Of a stretch of DNA of 64,000 bases, positions 34,273 through 45,523 are shown in pieces. This DNA is from Cryptomeria japonica. Lineage: Eukaryota; Streptophyta; Pinopsida; Cupressales; Cupressaceae. The position numbers were made by a program, and so were the translations under genes. Within the stretch, counting starts at the first letter, position 1. Every line of letters begins with the position of its first letter. The stretch spans positions 606,041,673-606,105,672 of the forward strand of contig NC_081408.1 of assembly GCF_030272615.1 (NCBI RefSeq). Direction: 5' to 3'. The notes under the pieces were generated by a model. The model was not told the origin of the DNA. It searched no databases and saw only the letters and a list, made by a program, of their open reading frames with translations.

Positions 34273-34440
34273 ATGTATCCAAAAGCATCAGCCATAGTGG
34301 ATAAGATGGGTTATAAAGGACATGGCTTGGGGCCGGAAGAAAAAGGAATCAAAGCACCAATAAATTCCATATCATACAAGTATAACATAGGCTTGGGTTA
34401 CACTCCAGTACTTAAGATCACTGTCACTGGTACCCCTTCA
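34273..34440 (+). pseudogene. G-patch domain between protease and RT of gypsy element 2
   Basis: MYPKASAIVDKMGYKGHGLGPEEKGI followed by a Gly-rich GLGYTP fits the G-patch consensus (hydrophobic-M-G-aromatic-x-G-x-GLG). G-patch motifs bind RNA or RNA helicases and are known next to the protease of some retroelements. The segment to 34614 is acidic (DVEDFDEEEFLEMPFEY). Confidence 0.8.
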
Positions 34441-34818
34441 GATCCCCCTTTGGATGTCGAAGATTTCGATGAAGAGGAATTCCTTGAAATGCCTTTTGAA
34501 TACCAAGATGACATCTTCTTTGACACCCATGTCAACACCATCACCCCCATAATCCCTTCCACTCTATATGAGCTACAACTTGTCCACCCTGAGCTTATAG
34601 ACTGGGACCAATGAGGCAAACCTGCTTTGGACATATGTGCTGATGATAATGCTCTCATGACTCTCCTGACCATTCACAATTTGGTAGACTGCAACAGAGT
34701 TCATGGGATCCAACTGCATGAAAATAGATACTTTGGTAGTTAGGTCAATGCTCTTAGTCACAAAAAAGAATAAAAATAAAAATCATGATTCCTTGGGTGA
34801 ATCCTCCCTTAGGCACCT

Positions 34819-36360
34819 TTGGATGAGGAAAAAGTAAAAATAAAGGGCGTATCCACAAGTGAAAATGTGGATCAGGCACTTGAGGATGAGGGACTTGACC
34901 TTTGTACCATGGTTCCCCTACAACAAGATAGGCCAACTCTACTTATAGAGGAAACAAACAATATCAATGTGGGCAGTGAAGATACTCCAGAGAACGTTCT
35001 TATTGCTAAGTCCCTATCGGATAAAGAAAAACAAAACTTCATCAATTTCCTCACAAAAACAAAGATCAACTTTGCCTGGTCGTATGCCGACATGCCAGGC
35101 CTTGATCCAGATAGTAGTCCATAATCTCATTGTCTGTCCAGATGCCAAGCCTATAAAGAAGAAATTACACAAGATGCATCCACATATTGCACTCCTCATC
35201 AAGGCAAAACTTCAAAAGATGTTGGATGTTTGATTCATAAAACCAATAAATTATCCTGAGTGGGTGTCCAACATTGTCCCTGTCGGCAAAGCTACTGGGG
35301 CATCCAAATTTGCACAGATTTTTGGGACTTGAATAAAGCATACCCTAAGGATGACTTCTCGCTTCCTAACATAGACATGATCGTAGACCTCATAGTGGGA
35401 CATGAAATGCTGTCACTCATGGATGGATTCTCTGGATAGAATCAGATTAGGATAGTAGAAGAGGACCAACACAAAACAAAATTCACAACACCTTGGGGCA
35501 CCTTTTGTTATCAAGTCACACATTTTGGTCTCAAGAACGTTGGAGCAACATATCAGCGAGAAATGACAACCATCTTTCATGACCTCTTGCACAAAATCAT
35601 GGAAGATTATGTAGATGATCTCTTAGGAAAATCAAAGACAAGAAACAAGCATATCCCTATCCTAAGGAAGATCTTTGAGAGATTGGAAAAGTATAAGTTG
35701 CACCTAAATCCTAAGAAATGTGTCTTTGGTGTTACATCTGGGAAACTATTGGGTTTCATTGTTTCCTGGAGAGGGATAGAGGTTAATCCTATAAAGGTGA
35801 AAGCCATCATGGAAATCCCTCCCCTGAAGACTCTTAGACAACTTCACAGCCTTCAAGGAAAGCTCCAATCCATCAGATGCTTCATTTGACAACTCGTAGA
35901 TAAGTGCCATCCATTTACACACTTAGTATGCATGGACACCATATTCAAATGGGTCTACTTGTGTCAGAAAGATTTTGAGAAACTCAAAGAATACCTAGCA
36001 TCACCTCTAGTTCTTATGCTTCCTATTCCAGGACAACCACTCCTTTTGTACATATCAACAATCACCGTGTCATTGGGGGCATTATTGGCACATACAGATG
36101 ATCAGGGAAAAGAGCATGCCATATACTATATCAGTCGCACATTAGTAGGGTATGAGCTCAATTATACCCCCATTGAAAGAGCATGCTTAGCACACATAAA
36201 CTCTAGCACTACATGCTTAACAATAAAACAAAATTGATTGCTAAGATTGACCCCCTTAAGTATCTCTTATCAAAGGTTGCTCTCACAGGGAGAACTGCTA
36301 AATGGGTTAGGTTACTAATTGAGTTCGACATTGAGTATATAGATAGCAATTAAAGGACAA
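34819..36360 (+). pseudogene. Gypsy element 2 reverse transcriptase and first RNase H
   Basis: The linker GSEDTPENVLIAKSLSDKEKQ leads into RT blocks AKLQKMLDV, KDDFSLPNIDMI, LMDGFSG, VGATYQREMTTIFHDLLH and the YVDDLLGKS signature near 35605. RNase H blocks include LYISTITVSLGALLAHTDDQG and YYISRTLVGYELNYTPIE. Stops at 35123, 35232, 35438 and elsewhere, plus frameshifts, make it inactive. Confidence 0.9.
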
Positions 36361-36439
36361 GTATTAGTATATCAACTGGTAGATGCTTCGCTTCAAGGTG
36401 ATCACCCTATCCTCACAAAATTCCCAGATGAATCCATAA

Positions 36440-36880
36440 TGATGGTCACTATGTCTTCAACATGGCAGTTGTATTTTGATGGTTCTTTCATGCAAAACAT
36501 ATCAAGGACAAGCATATTGTTGGTCAAACCTCAAGGAGATTGCATCCCTAAATCATACAAGATAGCCTTTGCATGCACCAACAACATTGTATAATATGAA
36601 GCACTAATCAGTGGACTCCGCTTGGCTATCCAATGGAAGATATTGGAATTACAAGTCTATGGTGATTCTTAGCTTGTCATTAAACAAGTAAACGATGAGT
36701 ATCAAAAAAAAGATGACAAGCTTCTTCCTTATCATAGCATGGTTGAAGATCTCAAAAAACACTTTACATCAATCAAGTTCGATCAAATCACATACACAAA
36801 TAATAGGGTTGCAGATGCAATGGCCACTATTGGTTCTCTCCTTCAGATGCCGACACATAGTTAGAAATGTGAGTTTTTGA
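36440..36880 (+). pseudogene. Gypsy element 2 second RNase H
   Basis: It shows STWQLYFDGSFMQ, NNIV-stop-YEALISGLRL, LQVYGDS and NNRVADAMATIGSL, with all four catalytic acidic positions. Two in-frame stops (near 36590 and 36670) are present. It matches the equivalent domain of element 1. Confidence 0.85.
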
Positions 36881-37089
36881 TCAAGAAACTTCTCATACTG
36901 GCATACGATCTACATGACTCCGAAATGGCGTGTGTACTCATTGGTCTTGAATCCCCTTGGTATGAAGAGACCTTCACCTACCTAAAAGACAACATCATCC
37001 CCCCCACATCACCAAAACCCAACAACAAACCTTCATCTGTTGTTGTTCTTGTTACACCATCCTTGGAGACACTCTATTCAGAAGGCATT

Positions 37090-38193
37090 GCGATGGTTCC
37101 CTCCTAAGGTGTCTAGACAAACAAGAGGTTGAATGGGCACTACATGAAGTGCATGAGGGTATCTGTAGGGCACACTCAAGTGGTCTCACTTTGGCTAAAA
37201 ATCTTTTGCGAATAGGATACTACTGGCCTACAATGGAAGAAGATGCATATAATTATGTGAAGAAATGTATCCCTTGTCAAAATCATGGCGACAAGATTCA
37301 TGCCTTTTATCATACCTTGGCCCTTCTCATAGTGGGGGCTCAATCTCATTGGGAAAATCCACCCTGCATCCTCCAACAGTCACAAATTCATCATCACCGC
37401 CATTGAATACTTCACCAAGTGGGTGTAGGCCATCCCTCTTCCCTTTACCACTAAGAAGCAGATCTTTATATTCATTCTGAACTATTTAATCTACCGCTAT
37501 GGAATCCCCAAATTTATCATCACGGATAATGGTAGACCTTTCAAGAATCGGGATGTTAAAGAGCTTTGCCAGAAGTTTGATATCCAACACCGCTTCTCCA
37601 CCGCCTATTACCCGCTAGGCAACGGTCAAGTTGAGGCTTCTAATAAAACCTTAATTAAAAGCCTTAAGAAAATAGTCAATGAAGTTGGTCATGATTGACA
37701 TCTCCAACTCCATCCCACTCTATGGGCTTACCATACCTCCATCCGCACACCCACAGGTGCCACTCCATATTCCCTTGTCTTTGGCTCTGGAGCTATCCTT
37801 CCCCTTGAGATCGAGATCCCCTTCCTAAGGGTATCACTACATAATATTCTCCCTGATGAGGAATACATAGTTGCCAAGCTGCAAGAGCTAGAGTTGCTAG
37901 ATGAAAGGCGCCTCAAGGCTTTAAACCATCTCTGGGTATATCAAAATTACCTATGCTTGAGCTACAACAAGAAAGTTAGAACCCAAGAATTTGAAGTTGG
38001 TGATCTTGTCCTTATGGAAAATAAGAGAAATCTTCAAGAAAGAGAAAAGAAAGGCAAGTTTGAGCCTAATTGGCTCGAACCCTATGTAATCACAACAAAG
38101 TATGGATTAGGTGCATATCAGTTGGCTACTCCCGAAGGTGATCCCTTGGATGAGCCTATGAACATCATGCACCTGAAGAGATTCTATGCCTAG
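37090..38193 (+). pseudogene. Gypsy element 2 integrase
   Basis: The zinc-binding part has LRIGYYWPTMEEDAYNYVKKC and CIPCQNHG. The core has IGKIHPASSNSHKF, ITDNGRPFKNRD and YYPLGNGQVEASNKTL, so the catalytic Glu is kept. The C-terminus ends in LEPYVITTKYGLGAYQLATP and LKRFYA at 38193. Frameshifts near 37300-37400 and stops at about 37424 and 37697 disable it. Confidence 0.9.
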
Positions 38194-40640
38194 TCCTCAG
38201 AAGGTCACCAACTGTCTCAAAGCATAAAAAATTAAAAAATTGGTTAAAAAAAAGAAAAAAGCACAGAAATAAAAATAAATGAAAAAGAAAAAGAAAAAGA
38301 AAAATTCAATTCATCCATCAGTGAAAACCACTTTGTGGCGCTATGGGCAAGTACCTTGGTGAAAACCTATTTACAGACATCAAGGTAAATAATCTGGATC
38401 CATCGTCTATCAGGTCAGACTCTATCTTACTCACCCACCCACCCGATATCCATATTCTTTAATCCACACCATTGCATAAACCTTCTCCCACAACATCCAC
38501 CACCTTGTTTGCTGCCAGTTGTCTCCTCCATTCTATCAAGAAAATCAATCCGATGAATTTCCCATCCCTCCAGCAAAAGGAAAAGGAACAAGGTGCTCCT
38601 CACCACCTCCATAAATGTCGTGATCCATTTTAGTATCCACCATAACACCCCTACCCATTTCCCCCACTAAACTATCCTCAGTAGGTCGGTTATCCATTTC
38701 CCCTAGCATATGATGATGAGTCTTTGCCGAAATCATGAATAAGGATTCATCCCATCAACTTGAGCTTCCATCCTAGTAAACTAAGTTTAATTCCCAGTCC
38801 TGATCTTATGCTTCTTCTTGACTTGCGCGTTATCCAAGCATTCATCCACATGTACTCCATCAAATATCAGTAGTCAACTATGACATCTGCTCTCATGTGT
38901 CCACGTCATCTGCTCTATTTCCTATTCAAATCCACCAATCACTCCTGCCTATCGGGATGCATCATTCCCCTATCTGGCAATATATCCACAAACCCTAAGT
39001 CCTATTTTTGGAAAGAGATGTCAGTTGGCCTTGTGCGTTTTATTTGCATGATTTGGTTTGTTTGCTTTGACTTGCATCACTTTGTCTTATGACTATTCCT
39101 ACCCACGGCTGCCAAGATCAATCTATATCTTGGTATGTTACAAAAAGGGGCATACTGGGGCATGTTTTGTGGTATGACGTGTTTGAAGGTCTCTCTCACA
39201 TTGAACCTGTAGCCATGTACCTATGTCTATATGGTGTTTACACGGTTGCATACTGGAGATTCTGATTTGTCCGAGAGTCAGTCCACGCCTTGAATTTTTC
39301 ATAACATCCTGATTCCTATAATCATTGGTGTAGACTATCCTTGGAAAAATTAAAACTAGGTTTGCTCTCCACATTTTTTCACAACAAATCCCTTCCATTC
39401 ACTCATCTACATTTCATCCTATCACTATGCATTTTGGAGACCTCAATTTCTTCTAATCCTATGTTGTTGTACTATGGCTGGCACATTTAAAAAGGATCAC
39501 CTCATTATGCTTTGTCATCTAACACCAATTGCATTCTCCATTTAGGTTGCATAATCACTAGTTGCATTATCACTTTATTATCATCATAATCATTTTACTC
39601 ATTTAGTAGATATAGTTGCATTATTCATTACAAAACTGGTCATGCATGTTCATAGTCACACATCTTAGGTTCATAATAATGTAAGGTTACTTAAAGCCCA
39701 TTCAAACATTAGTATCTCATATAGCACACCATTCATTATAAATAATTATATTTTGACATATCATGCATTAGAATCCCACAATCATTCATTTTGGGACATT
39801 TTACAAATGACAAGAAATTTAACAGCCTAAAAAGCAACATCCGCTGTCAAATCCCTAGTTTATGAGAAAAGCAAATCAGCTATAAAGAAAAAACGGATAG
39901 GTCCAAATCAAATTGTTAAGGAAATATTTGATCAATGTGTCAAATTAAATGCATAAAGTACTATTATTCCATATTAATTTACAACGAGATGATTAGACAT
40001 TTTCGCTTAGGATTTGTTTTTTCATCACAGATTATCAATTTGGTTCCAAAAGGCGCAACCTTAGGGATATCTTTTGCATATCTCATCACATAAATATGCA
40101 CATCATATCATCCACATGCATCCTGCATCCACAAACATATCAACAACATTACATACCATATAACACATATAGGCATCCATCCTGCATCACAAAAATCAGA
40201 TAATATCCATCACATGCATCACATCAAATCAATAATCATAACATCATCATCCATCACATAATAAAATAATAATGAAATTCCATCAAAAGTCCATACATGC
40301 ATATACGTCGCCAAAATCATATCTCATATTCATATATATATATATATATCAAAAATCAATGAATGTCTCAATCATGGTACACTGATATAAAATCCATGAA
40401 GGGTCAAAATATATTGTCACATACAACAAGACTAGCCCACACTCTCTGTCTCCTAGTTGTACCTCAAGATGGTTTGACACCCCCTCTAGGTGGCCTCATG
40501 GCCATTGATCCGCCCGTCTGCTGGCTCTGTGCCTTGTGTGATCGCATACTCTCAGTATATGATGTTGCTCTCTACTCTACTAGCATTGGCCCATGGTACA
40601 AACCCCTATAGTAGGTCACCTCTAGACTCAAACTCTCTGC
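38194..40640 (+). other. Gypsy 3' non-coding region, no gene seen
   Basis: An A-rich run (38220-38315) and a GTGAAAACCACTTTGTGGCG block match the layout after element 1 pol. The rest is AT-rich with CATCATCA-type stretches (about 40080-40300) and a short AT microsatellite (40336-40350). No coding feature is supported. Confidence 0.5.
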
Positions 40641-42497
40641 TCATCGCTACTGGCTAGTAAGGTTTAAATATACCTGTGCAAAACCGATAGGCTCCAGAAG
40701 CTGGCGGGCCATATCTCTCTCCCCCCATAGTCTAACCATGTCTGCCTCTACTCTGGATAGTTGAGAGTGGAGTGCATCCATCTCCCCATCCACCCTCTCC
40801 ATCTCTGTCCTCAATTGATCGATGGCTCCCCCACTCATCACCTCCTCTAGTAGTCAATATGTATCATCTCTCTCCTCTCTTAAATATGCCACCTTTACTC
40901 GAGCTGCCTCTAAGCTTGCCACCAGGTCATCTGCCTTCTGCCTCAGCTATGTAACCTCTGACTACAGGCTATCTTCCCTCGCTCTCTCCACCTGTATATC
41001 CTCCTCCACCCTCCTATACCTCTTCCTGGCAGTGTCCAATCCTTGCAACTCATCCTTCAGGGTCCTATCCCTAGCCTGAGCACCATCCCTCTCCCGTACA
41101 ACCCTGTCATACTCATCCCTCGACACCCTATTATCCGCTACTCCCTGAACCCGTGCCTACACTAGTGCTCCCTCACCCTGTACTTGTATGTCTAGGATGT
41201 CCATTAGTTGACCTTCATCCTCTCCCTCTCCCTCTCTTCTAATTGGCCCAATCTAGGCGACTGGTGGCTAGACCTATACCTGTTGTCTCCCTCGTCTCCT
41301 CTGCTAGCCCTGAACTCTCCTCATCCCTCCTCTCCTGACTTCTCATCTCCTCTTATATTTCCCTCCATCCCCTCCCCCTACTGCTACTGCCCTTTTTGCA
41401 GGACCCTCATCGTCTCCCCCTATGACCTCATCAATTTATGGCCATAGCTCATCCTCTTCTAGAATCCTAGGAATATTAAGTCGGATTGGTAAGTGAGCCT
41501 CCCGCCAGCTCCTATATGCATCAGTCATGTTTGCGTCATCTCCCACCTCCATCCGCTCATCCCATACCCTGCTGGCTGCACCCTCGCAACTCACTCAAAC
41601 CTCCAAAGGGCTAATAGCCTGCCCCCATTTCCCAGTCTCGCGAGTGATCCTCAGATATAACTGCTTTGGGTCCACTGTATCCTGAATATCCCTAAACTGT
41701 CGAGCCATCTAATGTGGCACATAGTACTCAATGACATGCATCAATCTGCTGAATAACCGCATCTCTGACTGCACCCAGTGGAGCTGCCAGTCTCCTCTCC
41801 ACCTCTCGCAACCCAAATAAGGTCTCTAGGTGAAGAACACCAACTCATTGAAGACCCTCCTCCAAAACCATATCGCCCCAAGCCTGGTATAATGGAGCAA
41901 TCCCCTATACCGATTCACATATGGGAACCGTCGCCACCTATCCTATACCCCCACTGGTCGTGTCATTGTGATATGCTCCCATGCCCATATATGCAAGAGA
42001 GTCACTCCTGTAGAAAGAATTCGATACTCTCTATACAAAAGTAAATTCATGTCGTGGTACAACTACCCTAGCATAGCCGCTCCCCACACATACTCTATAC
42101 AATCGTGTACCATGTAGTAGACACACCTGCTCCACCCTATCGAGAAGCCATGTCCACCAAGATCTAGCATCACTCATCCGCTGATCAATCCATAAATAAT
42201 GAGCACTAGGCATGGAATGTTCCTGATCCACATTGCCTTCCCAAGATGTAACTGTGCCCCATCCATAAGCAACTTGTCATACTCACACACTTGGTGAAGG
42301 TAGTACTGGGCCACGTCTAATCGGTACTCAGGAACAATGTCGTGAATGGGTCTTCTAGATCCTCAAGACATCTAACAGTGTGATAGTAGCCTCTCCTGTA
42401 GGCAAGTGAAATGTACAAGTCCTCCTATCCCATCTCTCCACTAATGCAATCATCATGGCTGTATGTGCATTGATCCTCGACCATCAACCGTCGAAAC

Positions 42498-43243
42498 TGA
42501 TGCAAGAGCATCCCTAGTTCATAGCAATCTTGCATCAACAAAAATATTTCCTTTTTGTTTCGCTTTCTATTTGTAGTTTCAACGTTTCTTTTTGTGTGTC
42601 CCAGATTTGTCTCATCGGAACCTGTGGAGTTGGATTTTACTTGAAGACTTGATCATCTTCCTTATTCCCAAACCATGGAGAATTTGGATCATTTTCCGGC
42701 AAGTTATCGCAACCGGTTTCTAAGACAGTTTCCTGTTACCGGTTGCTTGGACCTATTTGGACAGATTCCCTTTCATAGCTTGCAGAGCCTTGAGTGTTGA
42801 TTCTGATGTTCCTCGGTGTGTGGCTGACCTTTTCCTATGATCTACTCTTCATCCTTGGCAGAGGCCGACCTTGTTGGTTTTGCATGTTAGGCTCGTTCTT
42901 CGAGTTTTGATCCCTTTCTGGGCCAACCAAATCCTCTTGGATCATATAAATAATTGTAATAGAGCATTAGAATGGAATCAAGAAGTTAGATTGAGCATAA
43001 AAGATATATCTTAAGATTTGAGGTCCCGGTTGTGACCTGTCTATATTTTGAGCATGTTTTAGCAAACCTGTGAGCCAGTTTCTGTAACCTAGTTGCTACC
43101 AGTTGGTTGTAATTAGTTTTCATGTTATAATTCAATCTATTTTGCATTGCCTCCATCATGTCCTTGTGTTTCTGTTGTGTTTACTCTTGCTGACCGATCT
43201 GGACTGATCTCTTTGAGGTTTCTCCTAGCCGGTGACTGCTTCA
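42498..43243 (+). mobile_element. Solo LTR inserted in the PMD-like ORF
   Basis: It starts TGATGCAAGA and ends GACTGCTTCA, flanked by GAAAC (42493-42497) and GAAAT (43244-43248), a one-mismatch 5-bp duplication. A TATA box lies at 42945. The first 43 bp contain an inverted repeat TGATGCAAGA...TCTTGCATCA. Removing it brings the PMD segments SVVGLDF and WSRINAHTAMM together in one frame, apart from one stop. No internal coding region remains. Confidence 0.72.
42945..42952 (+). promoter_or_regulatory. TATA box of the solo LTR
   Basis: TATAAATA within GGATCATATAAATAATTG, about 450 bp into the LTR. Confidence 0.5.
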
Positions 43244-43309
43244 GAAATCCAAGCCAACCACGCTCAATATCTCTCGCTCATCCGCTCTCAACTGTTTGCA
43301 TAACCTCAT

Positions 43310-44207
43310 GGTGGCCGGCTAATGCTCACATGATGGGAGTGGTCCTATATCCTCTCGCATCCAGTTAATCCACTTCATTAGCCTAATCCTCTTTTATTAT
43401 GGCCAAAATCTAGCCTATAACCTACTCTTGGGACATCTATCTGCCACGTTGATCCTTTCAAATTCCCATTTTCTCCCCGCTCTACTCACTAAGCGCACAT
43501 GCTGAATTAGTCAAGCGCACATGCTGAATTAGTCACGCACACGCACTAAAACCGTGGTGCATGTTCTGCACCACAGTCGGAGGCGTTGATCTACAAACCT
43601 CCACCCTTTGACCATCTTTACCCCCTACTCGCGCTAACCGTGTGTGCCTGTCCCTATCCTCTCTATTTATCCCTATCCCACGCGCGCTCGCGCTGCATGG
43701 TAACCTAGGGAAGTGGCGCTGAAATGGCGATTAGCCCCTCCACCTCACTACCCAATAAAATCCTATTTCTAGCCCTAAAATTTACCCTAATCTACCAAAT
43801 CACTGAGTGGGTCCAAGGTACATACCTGCAGGCCATAGTGAGCTGGTCTCTCGTGTCGTCGAACCCTCTTCACACGGTGTTCGTGAATGGGAGTGTGTGC
43901 CATCTCTCTCTCCAAGGGCTCTATGCTCTCTATTCTCCAATAGGTGTATGTGACAATGATCCTTCCTTGGGCCCCATGGGCTTTATATGGGACCTCCTAT
44001 AGCCCTCTTTCTCACTCTTCTCATCTTTCTTCCACTTTCTTCACTTTGTTATCTTTTTCATTTTTCTTCTCTCATCTGTCATTCTTTTTTTCGAGAATTT
44101 TCAAAAAATCTTGGTTAAATTCTCGAGGGCACATACACCACCCACGTTTTCACGCTGAGACATCCTTTTCTTCTATCTTTTACCAATCGCCAATTTTGCC
44201 ACTGTGT
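43310..44207. other. Region between the PMD-like ORF and PPT, no gene seen
   Basis: It is less AT-rich than its neighbours (many CCTC blocks). Short direct repeats such as GCGCACATGCTGAATTAGTCA occur at 43493-43532. The minus strand may hold the PMD-like ORF promoter. The + strand open frames (43724-44002, 43944-44258) lack any family likeness. Confidence 0.45.
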
Positions 44208-44222
44208 AAAAGAGGGGCAAAA
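44208..44222 (+). other. Polypurine tract before the LTR at 44223
   Basis: AAAAGAGGGGCAAAA, the same tract as at 6964-6977, directly followed by TGTAGACATCC. Confidence 0.85.
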
Positions 44223-45523
44223 TGTAGACATCCAAAATTAATTAAATTAAATAGTTAATTAATTTTATCCTTTCTACATAATTAATTAATTTAATTATGA
44301 TGATCCTTTATTCTTCTCAGTATTAATTAAATTTAATCCTGTCATTATAGTTCAGGTAATTGATTTATTTAATTAAATCAATTATTTCCTATTCTTCTAA
44401 GGTTATCTAATTATTTATTTCTTCTAAAAACCCCTTACTTAATTAATCTAAATTAATTAACTAAGTTGAGTGATTCCTACAAATCACTCTCTCTAATTTC
44501 TTATTAGCCTAATTAATTCTTCTAGAATCCCTCATAGTCACATTTAACATTATTCTTCAATTTTAAATTCCTCCACTCATTCTCTCTCCTCTTGTCAAAT
44601 CCTCCTACAAATCCCACTTGCCCTCTAATCCTTCATTATCTTACCTAATCACCTTCTTAATCATTTGATAGTGGCTAACCCCCATGATTAGCCACCAAGT
44701 CAACTCATAGCCATTTATGGCTAAAATCCACTTGTCCCCTCCTCACCTTCCACCTTAAATGCACCCGATTGGGTCATTTCAAGGATTTAAAAAATCTCAC
44801 ATTCTCCCTTGCCTCTCACTTTCTCAAGGAATTTTAAATTCCTTTTCTCATTCCCTTTCCCCATGCATCCAATATTTTGGGAATTTTTAATTCCCTATTC
44901 ATCCCCCAAGAAATTTTTAATTCCTTTTTGTCTTCCCAATGTACTTGGGGATATCTTCCCCATGTACATTGTGGAGTGTGGAGACAAGAAATGCCTTTAT
45001 GACAAATCTCTTGATCTTGACACTTGTCACCTCATGTCCTCTCAATCCATATGCTCGCTCTCCTTCAATCTCCACCCTTGATCCATTTTCAATCTCAACC
45101 GTCCATTCATCCTCCTTTAAAACTATAAATTAAGGTCTTCTCCCCTTCATTTTCCATCTCCAAGTCAAGTAATCTCATGTTGCCATTTTAGCCTTAGCAA
45201 TCCACCAAGAGGGTCCACATTATAGCCACATTTGCATCCATAATCCATCTTTGAGCACTTATCCTTCGTCCATATCCATCCCTTGTTGTACAATTTGGAG
45301 AGCAATCCACATCCCACCTAGGAGCCAATCCAATCAAGTGGAGCATTTGGGCGCATTCCACTTCATCAAAGGCTCAATCCAAGGAACAAGAGAAGGTTTG
45401 TGAAGGTATAATGGTTTTTTATCTTGTTTTGAATGTTATTTGAATATTTTTATGGATTTAACTAACCATTAATCCTCACATAGGATTTTACCTTGGTTTA
45501 GGGTGCAATTTTAGGATGCTACA
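44223..45523 (+). mobile_element. 3' LTR of a gypsy element, diverged from the LTR at 9276
   Basis: It starts TGTAGACATCCAAAATTAATT and ends GCAATTTTAGGATGCTACA (imperfect inverted ends). A TATA box (TATAAAT) lies at 45124. General style (TTAATTAA blocks, CCCACTTGCC) resembles the LTR at 9276, but the sequences differ too much to be the two LTRs of one insertion of normal age. Either the 3' half of element 2 comes from a related element or the pair recombined. Confidence 0.8.
45124..45130 (+). promoter_or_regulatory. TATA box in the LTR at 44223
   Basis: TATAAAT in AAAACTATAAATTAAGG, followed by a CT-rich stretch. Confidence 0.5.

Larger units (their letters stand above)
40647..43309 (-). 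pseudogene. Antisense plant-mobile-domain (PMD-like) ORF, decayed and split by an LTR
   Basis: Read on the minus strand from ATG 43309 (MRLCKQLRADEREILSVVGL), the frame meets a solo LTR and resumes at 42497 with RINAHTAMMIALVERWD and TCTFHLPTGEATITLLDVL. That is the signature of the aminotransferase-like plant mobile domain. Further blocks are EYRLDVAQYYLHQVCEYDKLL, LHLGKAMWIRNIPC, MHVIEYYVPH and MARQFRDIQDTVDPKQLYL. It ends in a coiled coil (LRTEMERVDGEMDALHSQL). Many stops and frameshifts are present. PMD proteins in plants include transposon-borne copies. Here the ORF lies antisense between gypsy pol and the 3' LTR, a place where Tat elements are known to carry extra ORFs. Confidence 0.8.

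Noticed and set aside
43724-44258. Two overlapping + strand open frames before the PPT
   Set aside because: No family likeness, and they lie in the retroelement 3' non-coding region.
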